From: Roseateles sp.
GTDB lineage: Bacteria > Pseudomonadota > Gammaproteobacteria > Burkholderiales > Burkholderiaceae_C
Reading direction: 5' to 3'
DNA length: 64,000 bases
NCBI GenBank assembly: GCA_019234295.1
Contig: JAFALK010000017.1
Coordinates: 62,001 to 126,000, forward strand
Below are positions 8,713 through 15,938 of this stretch, piece after piece. The position numbers and the translations under genes are program-made. The notes beneath the pieces were generated by a model. The model made no database searches. It saw only the letters and a list, made by a program, of their open reading frames with translations, and was not told where the DNA came from. The first letter of the stretch is position 1; each line of letters starts with the position of its first letter.

Positions 8713-9984
8713 TCAGTCCTTGAGCAGGGAGTTCACGGCGGCGAGTTCGGGCTCGCCCAAAGATCCTGCGGCACGCTGCAGCAGCAGCATGGCCAGCACG
8801 TAGCGGTGCCGGGCCTGGGCTTCGGCATTGCGGGCCTGGGCCTGGGTCTGGATTCCCAGCAGCAGGTCGGTCATCGTGCGCGTGCCCAGCTGCTGGCCGG
8901 TGCGCGTCGATTCGAGCGCCTTGTCGGCCGCGACCACGGCGGCGTGGCCCGCCTCGATCTGCGCCAGTGCGCCCATCACGGCCTCGTACTGACCGCGCAC
9001 CTCGCGGATCAGCGCGCGGCGATCGGCCTCGAGCTGCTCGCGCTGCGCTTCGCGCGCGAGGCTGGCCTTGTGCGTGGCGGCCTGCGTGGCACCGCCGGCG
9101 AAGATCGGGATGTTGAGCGTGAGACCGAGCTGGCTCAGCGTGCGCGGATCGGAGGGCGAGAACAGCCCGGTGCCGCGCTGGCGATTGCTGTCGACGGTGA
9201 AGGACAGCGTCGGAAGATGGCCAGCGCGCGCGGCGGCCACCGAAGACTCGGCAGCGGCCAGCTGCAGGCGCCCGGCCGAGAGTTCGGGGTTCAGGGCCAG
9301 CGCGCGCTCGACCCACGCATCGGGCGTAGCGGGGCTCGGCTCATGGGCCGGCAGCTCGGCCACCAGGGGCGCCAGTGTCTCCGCCTTGCGGCCGGTGATC
9401 TCTGCCAGCGCCTCGCGAGCATCGAGCAGGCTCTGGCGCGCGGCCACCGTGCCCGTGCGCGCAAGGCCCGCATAGGCACGGGCCTGCTCGAGGTCCGCTG
9501 CGGCCGAAAGGCCCGACTCAAAGCGCGCCTGGGCCTGCTCGACCTGAGCCGTGAAGGCGCTCTCGTTGGCCTGGGCCGTGTCCAGCGAGGCCTGCGCCGA
9601 GAGCACGCCGAAATAGGCCGAGGCGACGCGCGCGCACAGCTCCTGCTCGGCCGCACGGTAGAGCGAATCCTGGGCGCGTGACTGCGAATACGCAGCATCC
9701 CATTCGCGCAGTCGGCCCAGGTCGAAGACGGTCTGGCTGATCTGGCTCGAATAGACGTGGCCGCTGCCGTCATTGGGACGGCTGCGCAACTCGGTGGCCG
9801 CGAGATTCCATTGCGGCAAGAGGCGCGAGCGCGCGATGACGGCATCCTGGCCGGCCATGCCCTGGCGCGCCGCGGCAGCCGCGAGCACCGGATCAGCCGC
9901 GCGGGCCTGCGCGTAGACGTCGAGCAGGTTCTCAGCCTGCGCGAGTGTGGGCAAGGCCAGCGCGATGAACAGCAGACGCTTCAT
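8713..9984 (-). CDS. TolC family outer membrane efflux protein
   Basis: 423 residues. The signal peptide MKRLLFIALALPTLAQA is followed by two repeats of long alpha-helical hairpins with Ala/Glu/Arg-rich coiled-coil character, typical of TolC channels, at a near-normal length. The start ATG at 9984 overlaps the ATPase stop by one base (TGATG); a GTG one codon earlier (9987) is equally possible. It forms the outer membrane exit duct for the tripartite exporter encoded around it. It lies between the ATPase and permease genes. Confidence 0.92.
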   Translation of the reverse strand: MKRLLFIALALPTLAQAENLLDVYAQARAADPVLAAAAARQGMAGQDAVIARSRLLPQWNLAATELRSRPNDGSGHVYSSQISQTVFDLGRLREWDAAYSQSRAQDSLYRAAEQELCARVASAYFGVLSAQASLDTAQANESAFTAQVEQAQARFESGLSAAADLEQARAYAGLARTGTVAARQSLLDAREALAEITGRKAETLAPLVAELPAHEPSPATPDAWVERALALNPELSAGRLQLAAAESSVAAARAGHLPTLSFTVDSNRQRGTGLFSPSDPRTLSQLGLTLNIPIFAGGATQAATHKASLAREAQREQLEADRRALIREVRGQYEAVMGALAQIEAGHAAVVAADKALESTRTGQQLGTRTMTDLLLGIQTQAQARNAEAQARHRYVLAMLLLQRAAGSLGEPELAAVNSLLKD

Positions 9985-10703
9985 CACGCCTGGGTGGCTG
10001 CGCCGCGCAGGATGGCGGGGTCCATGCGCAGCTCGGCAGCGATGTCCACCACCTGGCCGTCGATCACGTGCACATTGCGCTGGGCTCGCGCGGCCAGCTG
10101 CGGGTCGTGCGTCACCATCACGATGGTGGCGCCGTCGCGGTGCAGCTCCTCGAGCAGGTCCATCACGCTACGCGCCATGGAGCTGTCCAGATTGCCGGTG
10201 GGCTCGTCGGCGAGCAGCAGGCGCGGCTCACCGGCCAGAGCGCGGGCAATGGCCACGCGCTGCTGCTGGCCGCCTGAAAGCTCGGCCGGGTAATGCTTGG
10301 CACGCGCCGACAGGCCTACCCGGGCCAGCGCGTCGGTGGCGCGTTTGCGGCGCTCGGCACCACTCATGCCGCGGTAGCGCAGCGGTACCTCAATGTTGTC
10401 GAGGACGTTGAGGTCGGGGATCAGGTTGAAGGCCTGGAAGATGAAGCCAATCTTCTCGTTGCGGATCCGCGAGCGCTGCGTGTCGTTCATCCGGCTCACG
10501 TCCACGCCGTCGAGCAGGTAGCTACCGCCCGTGAAGGCCTCGAGCAGGCCGGCGATCGTCAGGAAGGTCGTCTTGCCCGAGCCCGAGGGACCGGTGACGG
10601 CCACGAACTCGCCCTCGTTCACTGTGAGGTCGAACTGGCGCAGCGCATAGGTCTCGACCATCTCGGTGCGGTAGACCTTGGACAGTCCTTGCATCTTCAG
10701 CAT
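9984..10703 (-). CDS. ABC transporter ATP-binding protein (MacB/LolD type)
   Basis: 239-residue nucleotide-binding domain. It has Walker A GPSGSGKT (about 38-45), the Q-loop in FIFQAFNLIPDL, the signature LSGGQQQRVAIARAL, Walker B LLLADEPTGNLD, and H-loop VTHD. The start is placed at ATG 10703, which has GAGGAG seven bases upstream; an in-frame ATG at 10718 has no such site. It energises the two FtsX-like permeases encoded downstream and is preceded by the fusion protein gene, with 17 bases between them. Confidence 0.95.
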   Translation of the reverse strand: MLKMQGLSKVYRTEMVETYALRQFDLTVNEGEFVAVTGPSGSGKTTFLTIAGLLEAFTGGSYLLDGVDVSRMNDTQRSRIRNEKIGFIFQAFNLIPDLNVLDNIEVPLRYRGMSGAERRKRATDALARVGLSARAKHYPAELSGGQQQRVAIARALAGEPRLLLADEPTGNLDSSMARSVMDLLEELHRDGATIVMVTHDPQLAARAQRNVHVIDGQVVDIAAELRMDPAILRGAATQA

Positions 10704-10720
10704 TGCATCTCTCCTCAAAA

Positions 10721-11992
10721 TCAGTTCGAAATCGCCACGCGGGGGGCGTTGTTGAAGGCTTCCGCGCCCGACACCACGACCACGTCACCAGCCTTCAGGC
10801 CCGACAGCACCTCGACCTTGTCCAGGCTGCGCGCGCCAAGCTTGACCGGCACCTTCTCGGCCAGCCCGTCGCGCACGACATAGACCTGGGTACCGCCCAT
10901 CTCGTCGGCGAAGCTGCCGCGGTGCACCCAGGTCACGTTCGAGCGCTGGTCCAGCAGCACGCGCACCGTGAGGCGCTGGTTCTGGCGCAGGGCCTCGGGC
11001 TGCTCGCCGTCGAAGCGCAGGCGCGCCGCCACCTCGCCGTTGACGACCTCGGGCGAGACCGTGCTGACCCTGCCCTTCCAGTTCCGGCCGTTGCCGCTGA
11101 TGTCACCGGCCATGCCGATGCCGAGCTCGCGGGCGAAGCTCTCGGCCACCTGCATCTGAACTTCCAGCGCCGAGAGGTCGATGACGGTGGCAACTTTGGC
11201 GTCCTTGGCCACGGTGGCGCGCTCATCCACGAAGAGCTGGCCCACCTGACCATCGGCCGGCGAGCGCATCTGCAGCTCGTCGACCTGGCGCTGCAAGTCG
11301 GCCACGAGCAGCTGCTGGCGTTCGAGCGCCGCGCGCTTGGCCTGCACATCGAGCTTGAGACTATCGGCCTTGAGCACAAGCAGAGCCTGGGCGTGGGCCA
11401 GGGTGATGCGAGCCTTCTCCAGTGTGTCGCGCGCATGGTCGACCTGCATGCCGGCGGTAGCGCCAGCCTTGAATGCCTGGGCCTGGCGGTCCAGGTCGGT
11501 CTGCGCGGTCTTGAGATCGATGGCGGCGTTCTCGACGTCGCTGCGCAGCTGGGAAGCCTGCTGGCGCGATTCGACCTCGGCGCGCTGGGCCTCGGCACGC
11601 AGGCCTTCAACATTGCTGCGCTCCTGGGCCAGGCGGGCGGCGAGCTCGGGGCTCTCGAGCCGCGCGAGCAGCTGGCCCTTCTTCACTACCTCGCCGGCCT
11701 TGACGAGCAGGGTCAGCGAACCGGCACTGGGCGCATAGAGCGTGGGGCTGTTGGCCGCCACGACCTTGCCCTCACCTGCAATGTCGCGCACGAAGGGTCC
11801 GGTCTCGACCTTGGCCAGGGACAGGCGCGAAGCGCTGACCGAGCTGGGCGCCGAGAAGGCGCGCAGCACGCTGGGAGCGATGAAAACGAGCGCCGCCGCG
11901 AGGGCGACACCGGTGACGATGAGCAAGCCGCGCCGGCGCATCAGTGTCGGCTTGTCGAGGACGCGGTCTTGAGCGGAGGTGTCGCGGATCAT
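10721..11992 (-). CDS. Periplasmic adaptor (HlyD/MacA-like membrane fusion protein)
   Basis: 423 residues: one N-terminal membrane anchor (about 20-42), beta-barrel and lipoyl halves (VVAANSPTLYAPSAGSL, then VKAGEVVKKGQLLARL), and a long alpha-hairpin (about 115-220). C-terminal barrel and membrane-proximal domains end in VVVVSGAEAFNN. It bridges the inner-membrane permeases to the TolC duct. First gene of the operon. The start ATG 11992 has AGGGG nearby, but the upstream sigma-54 promoter predicts a transcript starting at about 11993, which would make it leaderless. An in-frame ATG at 11941 (MRRRGLL) just before the anchor is the alternative start. Confidence 0.92.
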   Translation of the reverse strand: MIRDTSAQDRVLDKPTLMRRRGLLIVTGVALAAALVFIAPSVLRAFSAPSSVSASRLSLAKVETGPFVRDIAGEGKVVAANSPTLYAPSAGSLTLLVKAGEVVKKGQLLARLESPELAARLAQERSNVEGLRAEAQRAEVESRQQASQLRSDVENAAIDLKTAQTDLDRQAQAFKAGATAGMQVDHARDTLEKARITLAHAQALLVLKADSLKLDVQAKRAALERQQLLVADLQRQVDELQMRSPADGQVGQLFVDERATVAKDAKVATVIDLSALEVQMQVAESFARELGIGMAGDISGNGRNWKGRVSTVSPEVVNGEVAARLRFDGEQPEALRQNQRLTVRVLLDQRSNVTWVHRGSFADEMGGTQVYVVRDGLAEKVPVKLGARSLDKVEVLSGLKAGDVVVVSGAEAFNNAPRVAISN

Positions 11993-12004
11993 GCACCCCT
12001 AGCC

Positions 12005-12020
12005 GCAAAGAGCGTGCCAA
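12005..12020 (-). promoter_or_regulatory. Sigma-54 (-24/-12) promoter for the efflux operon
   Basis: Read on the minus strand from 12020: TTGGCACGCTCTTTGC. This matches the sigma-54 consensus TGGCACG-N4-TTGC at every defined base, with GG (12018-12017) and GC (12006-12005) separated by the required ten bases. The expected start of transcription is about 11993. The downstream operon and a nearby NtrC-type activator fit. The match is visible directly; activity is inferred. Confidence 0.85.
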
Positions 12021-12054
12021 GGGCGAGGTCAGTTCAAATCAAGAACTTGGCGTA

Positions 12055-12089
12055 CGCGGACAGTGTCCGCGGACACTCAGACTGTCCGC
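12055..12089. promoter_or_regulatory. Inverted-repeat enhancer array, probable activator binding sites
   Basis: Four copies of the half-site TGTCCGC, or its complement GCGGACA, lie at 12056-12062, 12064-12070, 12069-12075 and 12083-12089. The first two form a 17-bp perfect palindrome (12055-12071, one central base); the last two form a 7-bp inverted repeat with a 7-base spacer. They sit about 60-95 bases upstream of the predicted start site, where sigma-54 activators bind. The array runs into the end of the DUF1501 gene (stop at 12077). Confidence 0.7.
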
Positions 12090-13357
12090 AGCAGCGCCGC
12101 TCGCGTGGCTGCCGGCCCCTGCGGGAAGACCTGTGCCAGGCCCGCGTCCGAGAGGCCCAGATGGCGCTGCAGGATGGGCGAGATCACGGCGCGGAAGTCG
12201 GTCACCACCGCGAGGTCGCGGCCGTCAGCCAGCGCCGAGGTCTCCAGCCCCGGCCATTCGCCCATCACTCGCCCGCCGTTGACGGGGCCGCCGAGCAGCC
12301 ACATCACGTTGCCGCGGCCATGGTCTGTGCCGTTTGTGCCGTTCTGGCGCACGGTGCGGCCGAACTCGCTCATCACGACGATAACGGTGTCCTTGAGCGC
12401 GTCACCCAGCCCCTGCGCCAGCGCATCCAGGCCCAGGGAAAGGCTGGCCAGCTTGTTTGCGAGCTGGCCCTTCGCGCCGCCCTGGTTGATGTGCGTGTCC
12501 CAGCCGCCGACGGAGGTGAAGGCCAGTTGGGTGTGCACATCGGCGCTGATCACGCGACCCAGGCGCTGGGCATCGGCCGCGAAACCGCTGGCGCTCTGGG
12601 CGCCGGCGTCGGCGGTCGGGTCCATGCTGGCGCCGGCCATGTCACCATGGACCATGCGCGGCTCCTCCATGCTGCGCTTGATCTCCTCGCGACCCTCGGT
12701 GGTGTCGCGGTAGGTGCGCGCCATCATCGGGTCCTTCGCATAGAGCTTGGCCAGTGCCGACTGCATCTCGGGCTTGTCGATGGCCTTGGCGTCCAGCGCC
12801 TTGCGGCCCACGCCCAGATTGGCCACGCTGCCCGAGCCAGCGAAGATGCGCGGCGGCGTCGTACCCATGCTGATGGCGCGCGTGGGCGAAGACTCGCCGG
12901 GCAGGCCTTGCAGCAGGCGGTTCATCCAGCCGTCAGGCGTGCTCTTGCGGCCCGGCGTGCCGGATTCCATATAGTCCTGCGCGTCGAAGTGGGAGCGCGT
13001 GTGATCGGGCGAGCCGCTGGCATGGACGAAGGCCATGCTGCCCTGATCCCAATAGGGCTTGAGGCGACCCAGCGCCGGGTTCAGGCCGAAGAGCGAATCG
13101 AGCTTGAGCAGGCCGTCGTCGGCGCCGGGCGCAGCGAGGGCGATGCTGCCGCGCGAGGCCGCGTAGTTGCGATCGCCATAGGGCGTAACGACCGAGAGCC
13201 CGTCCACGGCGCCGCGCAGCATCACGACGACGAGCTTGCGCCGGGCATAGGGCGAATCGGCTGAATCGGCAGTAGCGGCGGCGTTGCGCATCAGGGTCCA
13301 GCCCGAGAGCGCGACGCAAGAGGCAAGGAAGTGGCGACGTTGCATAGGGGCTTTCAT
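12077..13357 (-). CDS. DUF1501 family protein (Tat-exported, sulfatase-like fold)
   Basis: 426 residues. The N-terminus MQRRHFLASCVALSG looks like a twin-arginine signal. The body contains family phrases LVVVMLRGAVDGLSVVTPYGD, HFDAQDYMESG, GGWDTHINQGG and VMSEFGRT-NGTDHG; the Asp/His clusters recall alkaline phosphatase/sulfatase metal sites. It overlaps the upstream DUF1800 gene by four bases (ATGA), the usual arrangement of this conserved pair. The exact role is unknown; such pairs are widespread in environmental bacteria. The last codons lie inside the enhancer array for the next operon. Confidence 0.92.
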   Translation of the reverse strand: MKAPMQRRHFLASCVALSGWTLMRNAAATADSADSPYARRKLVVVMLRGAVDGLSVVTPYGDRNYAASRGSIALAAPGADDGLLKLDSLFGLNPALGRLKPYWDQGSMAFVHASGSPDHTRSHFDAQDYMESGTPGRKSTPDGWMNRLLQGLPGESSPTRAISMGTTPPRIFAGSGSVANLGVGRKALDAKAIDKPEMQSALAKLYAKDPMMARTYRDTTEGREEIKRSMEEPRMVHGDMAGASMDPTADAGAQSASGFAADAQRLGRVISADVHTQLAFTSVGGWDTHINQGGAKGQLANKLASLSLGLDALAQGLGDALKDTVIVVMSEFGRTVRQNGTNGTDHGRGNVMWLLGGPVNGGRVMGEWPGLETSALADGRDLAVVTDFRAVISPILQRHLGLSDAGLAQVFPQGPAATRAALLRTV

Positions 13358-14883
13358 CGACGCATGAAATCGGGGCTGCCTAGCAGGAGAGCGAGTTGCT
13401 GCGGCGCGGGCTCGGCGCTCACGCTCTGACGTGTGTCCTTGGAGACCGTCGGGCCCAGCGTGGCGAGCAGCTCGTCCGTGGCACGCCCGGCCATGGCGGG
13501 GCGGCGCCGGATCCGGTCGCTGAGGGTCTGCGCGAACTGGATGCGCTGGGCCAGGGCCTCGGGGTTCATCCAGGCTGCGGCCGTGTTCTTGTAGCCGTCG
13601 GGCGTCAGCGCGCCGTACAGCGGCATGCCGGCCTGCGACAGCGAACCCATCAGTAGCTGCGTGTCAGGCGGCACGGCGTCTACGGTCTTGACGGCGCGCA
13701 GCGAGGACAGCAGGTACTGGTAGGGCGTCTTGAACTTGGACTGGTAAGCCTCGCGGCTCCAGAACTCGTCGGACTCGATCAGGCATTGGGTCAGCTCGCG
13801 CAGATTGCCCTTGCTCGCCATGAAGCGGTCGGCCAGGCGCTTGACAAGGGCCGGCGGCGGATCGTCGGCCACGAAGGCCTGAGCGAACTGGAAGCCGATG
13901 TGCTTGGCCGTGCTCGGATGCGCGGCCAGCACGTCCAGCGCGGACTCTCCTTCCGATTGGCCGCCGCTGTCCACGCTGTAGCCGAGCCAGGTCTTGTGGC
14001 CGCCGTCGTGTCGGTCCGCCGCGAAGCGGAACATCGGGCCGCTGGTGGCGCGCGGGTCAAAGGTCCAGCCCGTCAGCATGCGGGCGAGCTGTGTCACGTC
14101 CTGCTGGCTGTAGCCGCCATCCACACCCAGCGTGTGCAGCTCCATCACCTCGCGGGCGTAGTTTTCGTTGAGGCCGTTTGCGCGCTGGTTGGCATTGCGG
14201 ACCCCGCCGCCGAGACGACGGCCGCGCGGCTGGAAACCGGGCGCCACGCTCTCGGCGTTGTCCAGGTAGAAGAGCATGGCCGGGTGCTTGGCGGTGGCGC
14301 CCAGCATGGCGCGGAAAGAACCGAGCACGTGCGGCCGGATGGCCTCGCGCTCATAGCTACCCACCCAGACGGACACCGGGCCTTTGCCGGCATAGACGTT
14401 GAAGTGGTTGAACCAGAAGTCCACCAGCACTTCCTCGAGCTGGGCCGGGCTGGCCAAGGCACGCAGCAGGCGGTTGGCGGCAGCTTGCTGGACCACGGGC
14501 CGCACGAGCTCGCGGCGCGCATTTTCCTCGTCCTTCTTGCCCGCAGCCTTGGCTTCGCGATCGAGCTTCTGCGCTTCGCGGAAGCGACCGTAGAGCTGGC
14601 CCTGGTCCAGCGTCAGGGTATCCATGGCCTGGAGCCGCTCCGTCAGTGCCTGCGGCAGGGACAGCGACTGCGGATTGAGCTGCTGCTCAAGGAATTGATC
14701 GAGCCAGGCACGAGCCCCCATGCTCGCCATGGCCTGAGCGTCGGCCGGGCGTGGCCCGAAGCCCAGGCGGTTGAGCGCATGCAAGGCCCGCTCCTCGTCG
14801 TTCAGCGGCGCGCTGGCCGCGAAGGCGCGCGGCAGCTGCGTGGCGAGCAGCGCGGTGCAAAGAAGGTGGCGGCGTTGAATCAT
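13354..14883 (-). CDS. DUF1800 family protein
   Basis: 509 residues with a signal-like N-terminus (RRHLLCTALLATQLPRAFA). It is mostly helical, with family phrases ALNRLGFGPRPADAQAM near the start, NHFNVYAGK (about 165), NENYAREVMELHTLGVDGGY (about 240-258) and QFAQAFVADDPP (about 345). It is translationally coupled (4-bp overlap) to the DUF1501 gene. DUF1800/DUF1501 pairs are thought to work together in the periplasm, but no reaction is known. The 80 bases upstream, between it and the DUF2272 gene, show nothing distinctive. Confidence 0.92.
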   Translation of the reverse strand: MIQRRHLLCTALLATQLPRAFAASAPLNDEERALHALNRLGFGPRPADAQAMASMGARAWLDQFLEQQLNPQSLSLPQALTERLQAMDTLTLDQGQLYGRFREAQKLDREAKAAGKKDEENARRELVRPVVQQAAANRLLRALASPAQLEEVLVDFWFNHFNVYAGKGPVSVWVGSYEREAIRPHVLGSFRAMLGATAKHPAMLFYLDNAESVAPGFQPRGRRLGGGVRNANQRANGLNENYAREVMELHTLGVDGGYSQQDVTQLARMLTGWTFDPRATSGPMFRFAADRHDGGHKTWLGYSVDSGGQSEGESALDVLAAHPSTAKHIGFQFAQAFVADDPPPALVKRLADRFMASKGNLRELTQCLIESDEFWSREAYQSKFKTPYQYLLSSLRAVKTVDAVPPDTQLLMGSLSQAGMPLYGALTPDGYKNTAAAWMNPEALAQRIQFAQTLSDRIRRRPAMAGRATDELLATLGPTVSKDTRQSVSAEPAPQQLALLLGSPDFMRR

Positions 14884-14963
14884 GGCGTTAGCTTCCCTCA
14901 GGCGCCACGGCAGCGGTATTTCCTGAATGCAAAGATGTGCGCGGCGCTACAACTTCTCACGAA

Positions 14964-15938
14964 TCAGCGCAGCTGCAGCAGCACGCCCCAGTACTGGAGA
15001 TTCAGATCCGACTTCAGGCAACTGGCATCGTCAGCGCAAGCGGCGGCATTCGGGCCGAAGGGCTTGTCGTGAAGGGCCGACAAATGGCGCGTAGAGAGCA
15101 TGCCGCGCTCGTCGAGCATGAGCTTGCGCCAAGTGACGCTTTGCTCGACGTTGCCGCCCATGGACTCCATCTTGGCAGCCTTGCGATCGACCTTCACCAC
15201 CAGATCGCAATGCGATTTGACGCTCCCGTCAAGCGCGCCCATCTGCGCCTGCCAGTCGGCAAAGCTGCGCAGCGGCCTGGCGGCGCGGCCATAGCAGATC
15301 AGATCGCCCACGCGCGGCGCGGTCTTGCGCACGTCGCAGGCACGGTAGGCGTAGCCCTCCTTGCCCTCAAGCGCTGGGCGGATGTAGACGGCGTGGGCCG
15401 AGGCGAAGTGAAATTGCTCCTCGCTCAGGCCGGCGCGGTCCATCAGGTAGGAGATGAATGCAGCGGACCAGGGCGTGTCCGAGATGGTGGCGCGCACCAC
15501 GGACTCGCGCAGGACCTCGAGCTCGGCCGGGTCCATGTCGGCGGGCAACTTGGCGAAGATTTCCCGCAGCGTGCTGAGGCGGCTGCGGCCGGCGTTCGCA
15601 GAATCGTCGAGGAGGTCGGACGCCCAGCTCACGCGGCGCATGTCCAGCGTGCCAGGCACATGCTTGTCCAGCGTCTCCCAATAGCGCCAGACACGGCGCC
15701 ATGCGTAGCGGTCGGCGGGCTCGGCGTCGCGCAGCGGCTCCGCCTCCACCTCCACGTTGCCGAATTTCCATAAGCGCCCCTGCGCGTCGATGCGGTGGCC
15801 GTTGAACTGCCGGTACTCGCCCATGGCGATGTCGGCCAGGCGCTGGCCGAGCTCGGACGGTGGGCCGGGCTGTTCGCAGCTTTGCGCCTGTGCGCCGCCG
15901 AACGCGAGAAGCAGGAGAGAGGCAAGAAGTTTCTTCAT
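14964..15938 (-). CDS. DUF2272 domain protein, exported
   Basis: 324 residues. A signal peptide MKKLLASLLLLAFGGAQA is followed by a DUF2272-like domain containing TPWSAAFISYLMDRAG and FASAHAVYIRPAL, then CDVRKTAPRVGDLICYGR. The layout is reminiscent of NlpC/P60-type folds (Ser/Cys, His), but no catalytic Cys is certain. Several Cys residues occur near the C-terminus (about 297-306). The start ATG 15938 overlaps the priA stop (ATGA), so it is co-translated with priA; a longer frame upstream is priA shadow. Role unknown; a cell-wall function is possible. Confidence 0.85.
   Translation of the reverse strand: MKKLLASLLLLAFGGAQAQSCEQPGPPSELGQRLADIAMGEYRQFNGHRIDAQGRLWKFGNVEVEAEPLRDAEPADRYAWRRVWRYWETLDKHVPGTLDMRRVSWASDLLDDSANAGRSRLSTLREIFAKLPADMDPAELEVLRESVVRATISDTPWSAAFISYLMDRAGLSEEQFHFASAHAVYIRPALEGKEGYAYRACDVRKTAPRVGDLICYGRAARPLRSFADWQAQMGALDGSVKSHCDLVVKVDRKAAKMESMGGNVEQSVTWRKLMLDERGMLSTRHLSALHDKPFGPNAAACADDASCLKSDLNLQYWGVLLQLR

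Noticed and set aside
10703..13264. 853-residue open frame on the plus strand
   Set aside because: Antisense to the fusion-protein and DUF1501 genes; low-complexity Ala/His/Gly composition from GC-rich reverse codons, no motifs.
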